Under the pieces are notes generated by a model. That model was not told where the DNA came from. It saw nothing but the letters and a program-made list of their open reading frames with translations, and made no database searches. A DNA stretch of 64,000 nt from Porites lobata. Lineage: Eukaryota > Cnidaria > Anthozoa > Scleractinia > Poritidae. Shown here in pieces: positions 1-12,972 of the stretch (position 1 is its first letter; every line of letters begins with the position of its first letter). The stretch covers positions 2,902,001-2,966,000 of the forward strand of contig CALNXK010000022.1 in assembly GCA_942486035.1 (NCBI GenBank), given 5' to 3'. Made by a program: the position numbers and the translations under genes.

Positions 1-124
1 TGCAAGCCATGACAGTTTTTGTCTTTAATTTAAATGTAGCAACTGACAAAATATTGTTTACTTTATTTTCATGACAGTTTATCACTTATCAACTCAGGTT
101 GGGGTGCTATTTGCTACTCGTTTT

Positions 125-226
125 GTAGCCTGCGAATATAGCCCCCTCACATCGTTCCCACCAATGCAGACGTTTCGCAAAACGTCTGCAGTGGTGGAGA
201 GCGAAGAGAGGCAGCTATATTCCCAG
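125..226. mobile_element. Short foldback (MITE-like) repeat
   Basis: The two halves are imperfect inverted copies. The left half runs from GTAGCCTGCGAATATAGCC and the right half ends GGCAGCTATATTCCC. They meet at ACGTTTCGCAAAACGT near 168-185. The structure is seen directly. Calling it a non-autonomous transposon remnant is inference. It explains the small ORF that crosses it. Confidence 0.6.
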
Positions 227-825
227 ATTATTCGTTTTACGTACTGTAACCTACTTTATTCTTTTTGCACTGTGCATACATTAGAATCTATGTCATGTAT
301 AGTCCTGCGAGTATAAAGCTTGACTAATATATTTCGTTGAGCTGTAGCTATGATAATCGCTGTGAGTATGCAATAACAAGGATTTTAATATACTTAGCCG
401 GTCGATATTATTTGCTTCATAGTTGATATCCTATGTACTTCCATAACCGTTGGGCTTTACTCGGTCGTAAACAGCGGTTATAATTCTATGGTACTTGGTA
501 AGGTTTGCATTCCTATTCATTCCCTTTTGTGGGCCAAATATATTGTGCGTGGCTAATACTCATATTTTTAATAAAAGCCAATTGTCTGGACTTGAATATT
601 GCTTCAGTGTTTATTGCGTTCGGTGTTGTAGAACGCGCGCCCATTGAAGTGAGGTCGTTTGGGACATCGTTCAACGGATCTTGGACAGAACATGGATAGA
701 GATCGGCGGAACGCAAGTTTCATCTTCAGTTTTAAAAGCCAAATTAAGTGGCACTACTCATTATTATAACTCGATATGGAACACGCTTAACGATGTAGTC
801 CCACAATTGGTAGTATGTATGATTT
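227..825. other. Intergenic, nothing recognised
   Basis: AT-rich sequence with short ORFs on both strands. None has recognisable domains or convincing splice sites. Confidence 0.4.
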
Positions 826-3070
826 CTACGGGAAAAATTCCATTTGCAGCGGCCAATTTTTTGCAGCATTGCTGCATACCTCGCACCAAAAGAAGTCTTC
901 ACATATGTGGTACCCACTTGCCCAGGTTTTGCATTTAGTACAATTAAAGACCGTGTTGCATGCGCGGCGACAAAACAAATAAAATGGCCTTGGTAGCTTA
1001 CCGCATTCGCAGGAGATAGCAGTGCAGGATATACATTTTCCTTTGGGATAGGGGTAATAGCTGGCAAATCTATAAAAACCATACAATGTTGGTATAAGGT
1101 TCATGTCTACAATATATTTGCAGTGATCAATCGTCAGCTTGTTTTTGCTCAAGTGATTAAGTACTAGAGATGGGTCACCTTTCCCATTTACGATCGCATG
1201 GTGGGTCGCCAGGACCATATACGAATTTGTATTGTGTACACAAAAGCGCAAATACTCTTCCTCGGTGAAATTCACCTTTAGAATCAGAGGGTCTGCTGGG
1301 GAACCACTCTCTGCTTCTTGTTCCCTGCTTTTTTTGCTTCATGGGAATCAGCAGTGGATGTTGAACAGTTCGCAGTGTTGGTGGTCGTCGTACTTTGTTC
1401 CTGCTCTTGATCGACGTTAGTATGTGAGTCAGCAGTGGATTCTGAACACTTGGCTGTGCTGGTGGTCGTCGCACTTATTTGCCTGAGAAGTGAATTAAGT
1501 CCTGCAGAAGGCGTCTCCTTTCTCGTTAATAACGGGCTTCCTTGATCTTGCTTCTTAGGAATTTCTTTCAGTTTTGAAATGTATTCATCCCACGTTTTTA
1601 TCTTATGGGTCTTAAGATGTGGCCGAAGTAACAAAGTCTTCCCACAAAGACCGCACTGCTCTTTTACGCGATATTGCATGTGGGAGGCTTCTTTGTAAGG
1701 GACTTGAGGAAGGTTGTTGTGCTGGCGCTCTGTTATTTCTGGATGGACCCTTGCAAGATGTTTGTCCAGTCTTTTAAAAACTGACCCCTTTTTCTGCATT
1801 TCTCTACCTTACAAAGTCCACAATTCGACTTGCATATGCTTTTAACCTGTTGTCAATGAAAAAACAACAAAAAAAGAGCCTTAGCGGAGGGTACAGGAGG
1901 GTGTTGATGTGATCTGGCGACATTTTCATGCAGCCAGGTCATATTCTTTCTCCGGGTTTGGCCACTGAAATTGAATGTGCCTTACAAAGGCCAGTTCTCC
2001 TCTTTGTTTAATTATCTCATTTCTCTTTGTTTTAGGGGTCCTCATTTGCTTTGGATGGAGAGGGTGTCCGAGGATTTCTTTAGGATGGGAATTTTTTTTT
2101 TTCGTAGAAGGAGTCCAGGGTCCAGGGTCCAGGGTCCAGGGTCCACAGGCCATTTACAATATTCGCTTCCCATAGAATTCAAGGCCCAAAAGTTAAGTTG
2201 ATCATGGTTTGTAAGCAGATCCATGAGCCAGTTCTATAAAAGTAAAGCTATAGCTGATCTGGTAAATTATACCTGCAAACGAATTCGCCCAAGGAACAGC
2301 GTCATCTTTTTCAAACGGGTCAATCAGTATTCCACATGTAATATATCAGACATGAGATGCAGTGTTTAATCACCAGATGAAACACCGAGAAGAGAGTTGA
2401 AAATAGGACGCGCAGCGGAGTATTTTTGACGAACTTCGAGGTGTTTCTTCTCAAACAAAATCATTTTCGAAGGAGTAATTAAGGATGCAAATACTAAGCA
2501 GTCTTTCATCCGATTTCCAAACACTCATTAAACATTAATTTCCTTTGTATTTTCTTAATGAATTATTAATGAGTTTGAGAACAGTGGGTCAACATCGGAT
2601 TTTGAGCGCGTCAGCAGTCATGTTATATTGACTCATGAAGTACACGCAACCAGTTTTTGTCAGAAAAAAGGACAAGGGCAATAATAAGAATTGTTTCTGT
2701 ATCATATTGTACCTCCTGCCTTTGTATTTTCCTTCATTAAGACCGAAAACTTGCGTTACATTTACAGCACGAGATAAAACTACAATTTAGATCTATTCGG
2801 CTAACTCAATGTTGTACCCAACTCAACCCCTTTGGGAATAAAACGTTTTGTTTCAGTAATTTCCATATCATTTCAATGTGAATGCCACATTATAATGCAG
2901 ATACAATACACAAAGAATCTTAACCCCCGGAGATTTGAATTGGGTATACGACATTGAGTTATAATTAGCCGAATAGGTCTCAGAATGATACTTACGTTGT
3001 ACACACTTTTGCGATAAGTTCTTCTAACCTGTGCTGCATTTTTCTTTCCGTGTGATTTGACAGGTGCCAT
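826..3070 (-). pseudogene. Broken gene with zinc-finger-like and Cys-rich segments
   Basis: Exon 1 is probably 3070-2996. It starts at an ATG in a good context (CCACCCATGG), reads MAPVKSHGKKNAAQVRR and ends at GTAAGT. Exon 2 opens at an AG acceptor at 1846 in matching phase, with CKSNCGLCKVEKC. A one-base loss in the T5 run at 1789-1793 then shifts the frame into FKRLDKHLARVHP. A second finger-like segment follows (CGLCGKTLLLRPHLKTH), then a Ser/Thr-rich stretch with two similar copies of STADSH. After another frame change near 1,300 a Cys-rich tail runs to a stop at 826 (CISCTAISCEC, FFWCEVC). I do not recognise the family. The fingers are not canonical C2H2. It may be a transposon-borne gene. 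The frame breaks could be decay or assembly error. Confidence 0.45.
2113..2145. repeat. 7-bp minisatellite (GGTCCAG)n
   Basis: About 4.5 perfect copies of a 7-bp unit, lying inside the intron of the broken zinc-finger gene. The rest of that intron (1,847-2,995) shows nothing else I can name. Confidence 0.8.
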
Positions 3071-3176
3071 GGGTGGATCGAAGCAGGAAACTAGAGGAAC
3101 GTAAGTGTTGAATGCATTCAAACAAACTGTGGATTTTCACTTGGGTTCCACGTGTTACCAGGCCGTCATTAAAATC

Positions 3177-3213
3177 AGGAACATGGAACATGGAACATGG
3201 AACATGGACAATG
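3177..3213. repeat. 7-bp minisatellite (GGAACAT)n
   Basis: Four to five copies of GGAACAT, decaying downstream into scattered GGAACA motifs up to about 3,256. Confidence 0.75.
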
Positions 3214-3608
3214 GACCATTCCGGAACATCCTGGAACACGAAATATCTGGAACATGATAAATTGTAATAATTGGTATAATTATTTTAAAAAAATTACCAG
3301 AAATGAGAAATAAGGAGAGTAATAGAATTCAACAAAGTGTTATGTTCTTTTGATTAAATATTTAAAAATTACTCAGATTAATTATTACTCAGAGGCCTTG
3401 AGGGCGAGAGAAATAACTGTTTTAGTAAAATCCAACTAGTTGGTCAAAAATATCGAGAAACAACGACCTTAGCTAGAAAAACGCGATCCGGCCGCCATTG
3501 TTTTGGTTTTCAAAGCCGGCGCTTTTCGCTACTAGTGGGCTATAACATATAGCTTAGTAGTAGCTCAACCAATAAGAAAGCAGCATTGATAATAGACCAC
3601 TAGTTGGT

Positions 3609-5180
3609 CGAGACTTTTCTCCAAAAGGACTCGCAAAGTAACTTTTGACAAGAAATTCCCCAAATAGTGAACAAGTTCGCAAAAAAGAGTCAAATATGAG
3701 GTTTTTTCGACTTTATGCGAATCAGGTCGAGACTTTTCCTCAAAACGACTCGCGAAGGTAACTTTTCACTAGAAATCTCCGAAATAGTGAACTAGTTCGC
3801 ACAAAAGAGTCAAATATGAGGTTTTTTCGACTATATGCGAATCAGGTCGAGACTTTTCCTCAAAACGACTCGCGAAGGTAACTTTTCACTAGAAATCTCC
3901 GAAATAGTGAACTAGTTCGCACAAAAGAGTCAAATATGAGGTTTTTTCGACTTTATGCGAATCAGGTCGAGACTTTTCCTCAAAACGACTCGCGAAGGTA
4001 ACTTTTCACTAGAAATCCCCCAAACTGTGAACTAGTTCGCACAAAAGGGTGAGAGATGGGGTTTTTTCTACTTTATGCGAATCAGGTCGAGACTTTTCCT
4101 AAAAACGACTCGCGAAGGTAACTTTTCACAAGAAATCTCCCAAATGGTGAACTAGTTCGCACAAAAGAGTCAAAGAAGGAGTTTTTTCTACTTTATGCGA
4201 ATCAGGTCGAGACTTTTCCTCAAAACGACTCGCGAAGGTAACTTTTCACAAGAAATCTCCCAAATGGTGAACTAGTTCGCACAAAAGAGTCAAAGAAGGG
4301 GTTTTTTCGACTTTATGCGAATCAGGTCGAGACTTTTCCTCAAAACGACTCGCGAAGGTAACTTTTCACTAGAAATCTCCGAAATAGTGAACAAGTTCGC
4401 ACAAAAGAGTCAAATATGAGGTTTTTTTCGACTTTATGCGAATCAGGTCGAGACTTTTCCTCAAAACGACTCGCGAAGGTAACTTTTCACTAGAAATCTC
4501 CGAAATAGTGAACTAGTTCGCACAAAAGGGTCAAACATGAGGTTTTTTCCACTTTATGCGTATCTGGTCGAGACTTATCGCCAAAACGACTCGCGAAGGT
4601 AACTTTTAACAAGAAATCCCCCAAACTGTGAACTAGTTCGCACAAAAGGGTGAGAGATGGGGTTTTTTCTACTTTATGCGAATCAGGTCGAGACTTTTCC
4701 TAAAAACGACTCGCGAAGGTAACTTTTCACTAGAAATCTCCCAAATGGTGAACTAGTTCGCACAAAAGAGTCAAAGAAGGAGTTTTTTCTACTTTATGCG
4801 AATCAGGTCGAGACTTTTCCTCAAAACGACTCGCGAAGGTAACTTTTAACAAGAAATCCCCCAAACTGTGAACTAGTTCGCACAAAAGGGTGAGAGATGG
4901 GGTTTTTTCTACTTTGTGCGAATCAGCTCGAGACTTTTCCCCAAAAGGACTCGCAAAGGTAAATTCTGACCAGAAATTCCCCAAATAGTGAACTAGTTCG
5001 CACAAAAGGGTGAAAGATGGGTTTTTTTGTCACACTTTATGCGTATCAGGTCGAGACTTTTCCCCAAAAGGACTCGCAAAAGTAACTTTTCACAATAGTG
5101 AACTAGTCCGCACAAAAGGGTGAAAGATGTTTTTTTTTTGTACTTTATGCGTATCAGGTAGAGACTTTTTCCCAAAAGGA
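3609..5180. repeat. Tandem satellite, about 13 units of 120 bp
   Basis: Each unit begins near TCGAGACTTTTCC and contains ACGACTCGCGAAGGTAAC, GAACTAGTTCGCAC and a T6 run. Unit starts fall near 3609, 3727, 3847, 3967, 4087, 4207, 4327, 4448, 4568, 4688, 4808, 4928 and 5051, so the period is almost exactly 120 bp. The last units are degenerate. Sub-variants recur out of order: the GGGTGAGAGATGGGG form appears near 4,047, 4,648 and 4,888, which points to unequal exchange. Because 120 is divisible by 3, repetitive ORFs open on the minus strand. I do not regard them as genes. Confidence 0.95.
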
Positions 5181-5581
5181 GTCCTGAACTTAGGACAAAG
5201 GGCTTGCAGGGGTGTAACCTCGTTAGATTGCCATTTTTTTGCACATCAAGAATGGAAACACCAGATCCATGCACACATTTTATTTATGACCCAGTGACGT
5301 TCTCTTGGTTTTTTCCACAAATTTATTCCACGCCGCTTGCGAACCAGACTGAGACAAAGCCACGAATGCGCGTGCCGAGACTACTTAGGCATTTGTCTGT
5401 GCACGTTTCTGTAAATAACTAGATAAAAAAATTATAGGTAACACATCCACGCATTTGATATTCCTCTACCCTTCCTGACCGAATTGACATTTGAAATGGC
5501 CACGTTGGAGGAGAAAAATTGGATTACTCAGAGAAAGACCCCTCGAGCAAGGACGAGAACCCGCAACAAACTCAACCCACA

Positions 5582-5926
5582 TACCGTAAATCCTCTATTA
5601 AGCCCCTACCCCCCGGGGGCTTAATTTTTCAAGCTCATTTGAATACAAAGAATACAAAGTGGAGACACTCAAGAACAAGAAGGTGGGAGGCTATGAAGCA
5701 GAGGTCCAGAGTTTCAGGAAACATCCCGGATCACTTCAAACGAAGTTTTGCAGTCTTGAATGATTAAGACAGTCTCTCATTTAGTGGCGAAGAATGATTA
5801 GGGAGGAGGGGGGGCGTAATAGAGAGGGAGGCGTATTATCCTTTCTTCCCTCAAAAGGAGGGGCTAATTTGAGGGAGGGGCATATTTAAGGGGGGGGGGG
5901 CGGGGGTTAATAGAGGATTTACGGTA
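5582..5926. mobile_element. MITE with TACCGTAAATCCTCTATTAA termini
   Basis: The left end reads TACCGTAAATCCTCTATTAA and the right end is its near-perfect reverse complement (TTAATAGAGGATTTACGGTA). The interior is about 300 bp and G-rich toward the right end. A 78-bp relative lies at 12,618-12,695 and a decayed one near 29,390-29,530. Confidence 0.8.
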
Positions 5927-6121
5927 AATAAATGACGTCTCAGCCGAGACTGGATCCCGGGCCACCTTGATTGGATTAGGGGCAGTAAGTCTTTTGCACC
6001 AACTGTAAAGCCCTTTTGTTCTACGGTGTATTTACTTGTACACAGTCTTAACCAGCGTAAATCTACGTACTCGTAGGCACCTATACTGCAGGCCATTAAG
6101 AAAGTGCCGACTTAATATAAC

Positions 6122-6705
6122 TTATTCGTCACTATCATAATCAGAGGCAGAGTCGTCGTCAGAGTCCTCGACATCTGCCAAAGGTGTATCCCCGCTGGAC
6201 ACTACGTTGTCATCAAGGAACTGGTGGTAATCAATGACTTGATTGTGGTTTGTAGGAATATCAACTAGCCCCACCCAAAGTGTTTTCAACGCTTGGAGCT
6301 TCTTAGTATATTCCGCCCGTCTTAATAGAAGTAAAGATTTTAACCCAAGTTCTAACGGTTCGTCTGCCACTTTCGCGTTTGCGGCCATAGTAGTAACTTC
6401 CATCTGTTTTTCAAGAAAAGCTAGGAGACGTAACATTTCAACTTTTATTAGGGAGATCTCCTCTTCACATCTCTCCTTCAGGCAATGTAATTCAATCACC
6501 TTCCGTCTTGTTGCATTCGCCACGGCGTGCCCCGAAGGGGTTGAGGTTTGAAAGTTGAGTACAAATCAGATGACGGGTCCTTTACATCATCGAACGTTAA
6601 GGCAGCAACTCCAGGAAGAACATTGTGGCAGGTGATCGTCCTTTTCATGTTCTCGGTAACTTTTTGTTATTTGCTTTGACAGTTTAATTGCAATGGCTTG
6701 ACCAT
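6122..6705 (-). CDS. KDZ transposase C-terminal exon
   Basis: It opens in phase with the exon ending at 7065, joining KYA to DGQAIAIKLSKQ, a sequence usual near the KDZ C-terminus. A frame change at the T5 run 6661-6665 leads to TCHNVLPGVAALTFDDV. A second near 6,525 leads to KVIELHCLKERCEEEISL, a charged coiled stretch. It ends in an Asp/Ser/Glu tail (DDSASDYDSDE) at a TAA. The last 133 codons look like a separate ORF, but they are part of this exon. Confidence 0.6.
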
Positions 6706-7740
6706 CTACATACAAGATAAAAAGGAGGTTTTATTAGTGACTAATAATAATGAAACAGAAAACATAAGAACAATAAGTTGGGAGAAAGAAGAGGCCATTT
6801 TAACAAAACTTGGATTCAGAAATGACACCTACAATACCCAAACCACTCCCAGGGTAAATCTGGAGAGATAAGTGACTTCATTAACGTGTATTCTGCACTT
6901 CCAAAAAAAATTCCACTCTCTGTATAGTAGCTTCGTCAAAGAATTCATTTCGCCACGTTCATAACTGCAGAAAAATTGAAGGGACCTTATGTATTTAGCT
7001 CCTGCAAAACTGATAAACAATTAGTGTAAGACCGTGAAATAGATCACAAAATAGGTTTAGGTACCAGCGTATTTCCTCTTCATTTCCAATAAAAAAGTTC
7101 GTTCCGACGCCAGCTTGTGGAGTTGTAAAATTTGTCGACTTCGATTTTTTTCTTCAAGACGTCGCCTTGCTCCTTGGAAATGTGAATCAGACTCCTTCCA
7201 ACGCTGTCTTACTCCGTGCTTTCTTTCCATGGTGTCCAATCGTTTCAAATTCCTTGTAAAATAATATGGGTTGTTAGCAGTTACGGTTTTGCTAACAGCT
7301 ACTGCAGTGCACCAAATTATCTCATTTTCTTTTTATTTTACAAAGTTTAAGGACGAATGTGCAAGGATTCATCAATTCAAATTTCAATTGACGTAGTTAT
7401 AGGTGGCCTTGAAAACTCGTACAGATATATAACTATTGATATAACAAAAATATAAACAAACCGGTCAAGCTTGCGTTGAGTTTCATCAAGTCGATCATCT
7501 TCATCTGACTCAGCATAAACAAGGTCATTTCTAAAATAAACATTATTATCAAAATATAGACTAGTTTTATCAACTATACATCACTTACAGAGTGTATCAC
7601 TTACTGCATAAGATACTAAGAGTTATCATCCAGTTATATTCGGCCAGTTTGAAACCCGAGAGTTTCCATTCATACGTTACAATGTTACTCATTGATAAGA
7701 CAATTTATCCGATCCAAAATCATGTACCCAACATTACAAT

Positions 7741-7790
7741 GGACAATGTGATGTGTGTGCGTGGGTGCGTGAGTGTGAGTGTGTGTTGGA
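7741..7790. repeat. GT-rich microsatellite
   Basis: An interrupted (GT)n/(GTGA)n run followed by a G-rich stretch, inside a KDZ intron. Confidence 0.6.
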
Positions 7791-9071
7791 GGCCGGGGGG
7801 AGGGGAGTGTTTGCTGTTGTTGGAGGGAGACAAGAAATTAACAGAACCTAGTTACACTTACCGAATGCTTTGCGTTGTTGAGTAGCAGCTCCACGTACAG
7901 TTCATCCCATTCTTTGGCGAGCACTATATCAATAGTAAAACGGAGAAGTCACTTGAATGTAGATGTCAAGTGAAGCTACAACTACCAAGAACACTGTATT
8001 GCAAAAATTTCGTTGAGGACTCTCGCAACTTCAATCACGATTTTTTTTCTTTAGTTTGTGACAATATAGAAGGACAAATAATAATTAGATTTGGAGACTT
8101 CAAAGAACTAAGAAATAATAGAAAAAGCGCAGATACCAACAAAGTGGGTCGGAAACGAAGCAGTGGCAGTAATGCAACAATCATACCTGTCTCCACAGGA
8201 TCAATAGCACTCTTCCATTTGCTTCCATTGCTGAATAGTTTCATGCTGATAAGGAACTATAATGAAAGTTTGTTTGGTATTTTGGTTGTCCTAGGGCAGC
8301 TGGCAAGTGCAATACTTATAAGCAATGCAAACCACGACTGAGGAAAAGAAGAAAAGGAAGGGGAAAAAGGAAAACAGAACAGAACATGAGAAAGGGGAAA
8401 TTCGTAGACTGGATAAAAAGACTGCCAAAAGGAAGAGGGGACCTTCAGACGGAGCCAGCTAACTAATGAACTTCACCAGGGAATCGGACCCCGCCTCCCA
8501 ACCAAAACCTAAATACTAATTAATAAGATATGAAAGTATGGTACACTAAGAGATTGCTTTTAAAAGTTAAAATCAAAAGACAGCAATACCTGGCAAACCT
8601 TTAAAAATCTCCTCAAGCTCTTTGGAAGACTTTCTCAACAATTCTTTTGCCTTCAAGTGTTTCGCTTTCAAAACAGGACCTTATGAAACATTATGTATAA
8701 ATCTTAAAGGTGTATCAAAAAAAGACAAAACACATTGCAAAAAAGGCTCGTCATGTTATCAACCAAATTCATTTTAAATACATCTGTACAATGCCTTCAT
8801 GTTTTTAAACAGGTACATGTGTATGTAGTCTATGAATAAAGATGAAAAATCTGAACACGAAGAGATACAATAATATTATAATTGGTACATTAAAGTGTAA
8901 GTTATTGGATTATCTAAATTAATGTTAAATATGTCCAATTTGTCACTTGCATGTATGCTACAGCTGTAATTAGACGGAACAGTAACTGAAATATGTATTC
9001 CTTTACAGGAAAAAAAGAAGAGAAAAATTTATGATAAAAACTGCTTTAGAAAGTCATTCTAAAACAGACCT

Positions 9072-12000
9072 AGCTTTTTGACAATTCGCTTGCCATAAAG
9101 TAAAAGACCATCTGTCAAGGTGTCAATTCTCTTTTCTGGAGTCATCTCTTTAGTTATTGCCGAGAAGCCGCGAAGGAATGACCACAGTCTCTCTGTCCCT
9201 TCACCATCAGTTAGGCCAACACCTGTTGTCCTGCGTGGACTAAACTGAACCTGTAAATTAAATGGGTCCAAGCATGAACGTTTTCATTACACAAATGCAT
9301 AACAGTGCCTCAATTGATAAAATATAAAACCGATATGGATGTTAACGTGGGATAGCAGGATAATGCTACCTACATGTAGCTCATTGGTGCAAGAAGAATG
9401 TAATGTTCCAATGTCGCTGCATATATAGTTACAGGTCTGTGCCATTAGTGTTCTAAGTTTTCTTTATGTAAAATATAATTTAAGCCTCAAAATAATAACT
9501 GCTACGTGTTATAATGGAAACATTTAATACAAAACCCCTGCCAGTGCTATGCCAAAAACAAGTGAATTCTTTTAATTCGAAGTTGGTGCCTTAAATGACC
9601 AGTTTCACAGTTCATTTTTTTTTTCCACACTTTCATACCTGACACGAAGCCTTATGCCCATAACAGTGGAATATAGGGATGGCTAGTGGGATTTGTGCCA
9701 GAGTTGAGTGTTTGGGATTATTCTAAGATCAAAAACAATAAAAGAGAATAAAATAAAATAAGATAAAATATAAACATCAAAATGTGAAGACAAATATATA
9801 AAGTGTATGTCTATAATGTTTTGGTACACCAACAGAGATGAACATTGTACAACAAAGCAAGACAATATAGTGGTACCTTAAGATGTTTGGACAAAATGCA
9901 TGCAACATCATACATCACAATGAGTTGCACATTTTCCTTTTTCATTTTGAAGCCTTTGAATTTCATATACTGAATAGGAAATTTAATAAACATAAAGGAG
10001 AGCATGAAAAAATTATTGTCAAGGAGACACAGGTACATACATATTAATAAATCCATGTCTATTAAATTGGCTTTTAAAATTTGTCTTTATATGTAAAACT
10101 GTACAGCCTGCAAAGGGGCCAAAGCACATGTGCAAAGGAAAGTGCATGGAGTAACTCAAGTGATATTTTAAGGTCACGTACTTACACTGGATTTGCTATA
10201 TTCATTTCCTTACCGCCGCCATATTTGATGCTAATAAATCCTTTTGGGAAGTCATGACGACAAACCCTTCCAAATACCCCCTTTTTCATCAAACAGCTTG
10301 TTCTTTCCTTTTGATCTTATGTTTGAGAGGACCTCTCCTGCATGGAAATGATTGCAATTCTAAAAACCAAAAAGAATTTGCAAGAGAGGTAGAGAAATTA
10401 AATGCAAGGTAAATTATAGTGATTTTTAAACTATTAAACTGGTAAAAACAGCTGTCTTAGTAGTGCACCAACCAAAGCAAATTCCAAAGTGCTTCAAAAA
10501 GTTAAACAACATTAAGGAATAAAAACCTGCCAGTTCAACATATAACAAGCTTTCATATTTTTAACTACTGAGGGTGAGGCATTCCACAATTTGGAACATA
10601 ACATTTTGGATACTGCCAAGAAAAACTGACTAAATATCACAAACTGATTCAGATGTCGAATATTATTAATTAATGCTGCTGATGGAGCTACATATACAGA
10701 ACACAAAGAATTTTGGGTAACTGGGTGGCATCATTGTTACAATGTATCTCACACATGCGTGGCACTTTGAAGGCAAATCACAATAACTGCTATACATTTA
10801 ATTTTTCTATTCTAGCTAACTGGGACCCAAAGCAAAAAAAGAACAGTGTACATCATAACAAGATTTACACATAAGTAAACATCACCCAAGGACATACATG
10901 CTCGGATACACTCATCTCCTTGTAATGATCAACAAAGTTGTCCACATCATCTTGATCCCCAAAGAATAGGTCCTTGTGCTTTGGAGCAGAAAGACCGCTA
11001 CCTTGGGACTTCTTCCGAGAGAGTCCAAAACAAGCATCCATACACTCTATGAGTACTCCATCATCCTTAAAAAAAAGGAGATGTGAAAGCAGAGTTTACA
11101 ATAAAGTATACACTGTAGCAGGTATGAGTGAGTATCAGCAAGACACACAGGCTGGAAAAGTCCTAAAGCAAAGCTGAGCTGACAGCATGATACAGTGTTC
11201 ACTTCATATGAATGACATTATGTGCATAAACTGAAACTGAATTTTGTGACAAAACCATCCATGTTCATGATACATGCATCTTTATCACAAATTACTCAAA
11301 TTGTTAATCTAGCATTTACCTTTGGACATATTGGGCACTTTGAGCCATCGTCTATTCCAGGGCATATTTTATGTAAGTGATTTAGCTGATACTTATAATA
11401 CCTGAAAGACAAGTTAAAACCTCTAAAATAAATATAAAATATAATATCTACATAAAGATAGATTCTGTTTGTCTTTCAATCACGGTTACACTGTACCTGT
11501 ACTCTTCAAAACAACCAGAATTTAAAATGGAGTAGACAGAGTAAACCTACAAAAAAAAAAAAATCAATGACACTATTAATAATAATATATTAATGTGCAT
11601 TTAGGGCAATTAATACAATGTATCTACTGTACATAAACATATTCATTTGTGCTTCACAGTATTGCCAAAATCTAATATTACTAAAAACTAAAATAATTTA
11701 AAACTAAAAAAATTAAAAAAATGTAGATGTTGGTGCAGCATTGTACTCTCTACTTTTCAGTCAATTTGGAAGTGCTCAAAAGTTACTGATTTCTTGCTTG
11801 TGACTTTTCATTCAGTAGACAAATATGGATCTGAACTTTTTTTTGTTAGCTGTTTCACTTACTTTTGAAGTAACAACATATGCATAAAAATGTCCACTTT
11901 CTAAACGGCTTTCATAGTTTTATTGTTGTTAGAGACAAAAGGATTCTTCTGTTTTTGATGCATGAAAAGGAGATGCTACTAGCAATGCATACAGTGTAGG

Positions 12001-12972
12001 GGCAGGACTGATTACTGGGTGGTATGAGCACTGCATAAGACTCATTTCATCTTAAATAAAACCTAAATTACCTACACCACCCTGGTCCTTTTAACAATTA
12101 TTAAGTTAATTTAAAAATTAGGGGCTGACATAGGCATTTAAATGTCAAAAGAAGTATCTTAAACTTGATACAGTGACTTATAGGATAGGTAAACTGACAT
12201 GCAATGATTAAAGGTGATAAAGGAAGGGTGTAGCATAGAAAAAACTAGGTGATCCTGTGACCAGCCTAGCCACAGCATTCTTGTTGGAGTTTCATGATGT
12301 GCAATTTCGAAAGAGCATACAATACACTTCTGACTGTGTGTACTGTAAGTGTGTTAGCAAGTAATTAATAAGTTAAAAAATTGTGTTGTGACAAAAGTAA
12401 TGAATACCTTTTCCAGTTTGGTTTTTCTTATTTGCAAAAATTTGGAGGTTTTTAAATTTTTGTCCTTTCATCAGTGTGGATGACCACTAATGAAAGGATG
12501 TCTGAGAAGATGTATAATACTGCAGAGTTACATAGGAGGTAAAATAATTGACAATCTAGGTTTCCTGCTTTACTATGACACAAACATGTGCATATACAAA
12601 GGTATTCATTCATGTAATACCGTAAATCCTCTATTAAGGCCCCCTCTGAAATAACCCCTCCCACTGGTGGGGGGCTTAATAGAGGATTTGGGGTATTTAC
12701 CTTGACAAAAGACAAAACATACTGTTATACAGTAATCAATAATGCTCTTACAATTCTGGGCTGTAGAGGTGGCATTTTTGCTTCAAGGACATCTGTAAAG
12801 TCCTTGAGAGGCACCTTGCAATGAAGGAACATGTCATTAGCCATGTCCATCAGCCTAAAATGGAAGGCAGTAGTTGGCCTGTCTGGTGAACCAGGCCATA
12901 GGTGCAGTCGCACTAAGGTAACAATGGGAGGCTCACACCGACAGAACAAAATTCTCTTCGAATGATGGTTGC
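9072..12972 (-). CDS. KDZ transposase catalytic-core exons
   Basis: Eight exons encode the conserved core. The joins at 12752/11546, 11497/11401, 11320/11065, 10898/10359, 10214/10058, 9877/9722 and 9639/9250 are all phase-compatible once the one extra G at 10,277-10,281 is discounted. Every intron keeps GT/AG ends. Retention of all these splice sites beside only a few single-base breaks argues for recent loss of function or sequencing error rather than ancient decay. The last donor of this block (GTCTGT near 9,071) is weak. Confidence 0.7.
12618..12695. mobile_element. Short MITE, same termini as 5,582-5,926
   Basis: It begins TACCGTAAATCCTCTATTAA and ends TTAATAGAGGATTTGGGGTA, with about 38 bp between. 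It is an internally deleted relative of the longer copy and lies in a KDZ intron. Confidence 0.75.

Noticed and set aside
3609..5180. CRISPR-like array
   Set aside because: The units are uniform 120-bp tandem copies without unique spacers, in an animal genome.
4730..5274. Minus-strand ORFs of about 90 codons with a 40-residue period
   Set aside because: They lie wholly in the 120-bp satellite and exist because 120 is divisible by 3. Other units in the same frame carry stops.
6122..6523. A separate 133-codon acidic gene
   Set aside because: It is the end of the last KDZ exon. The upstream part of that exon connects in phase to the previous KDZ exon.
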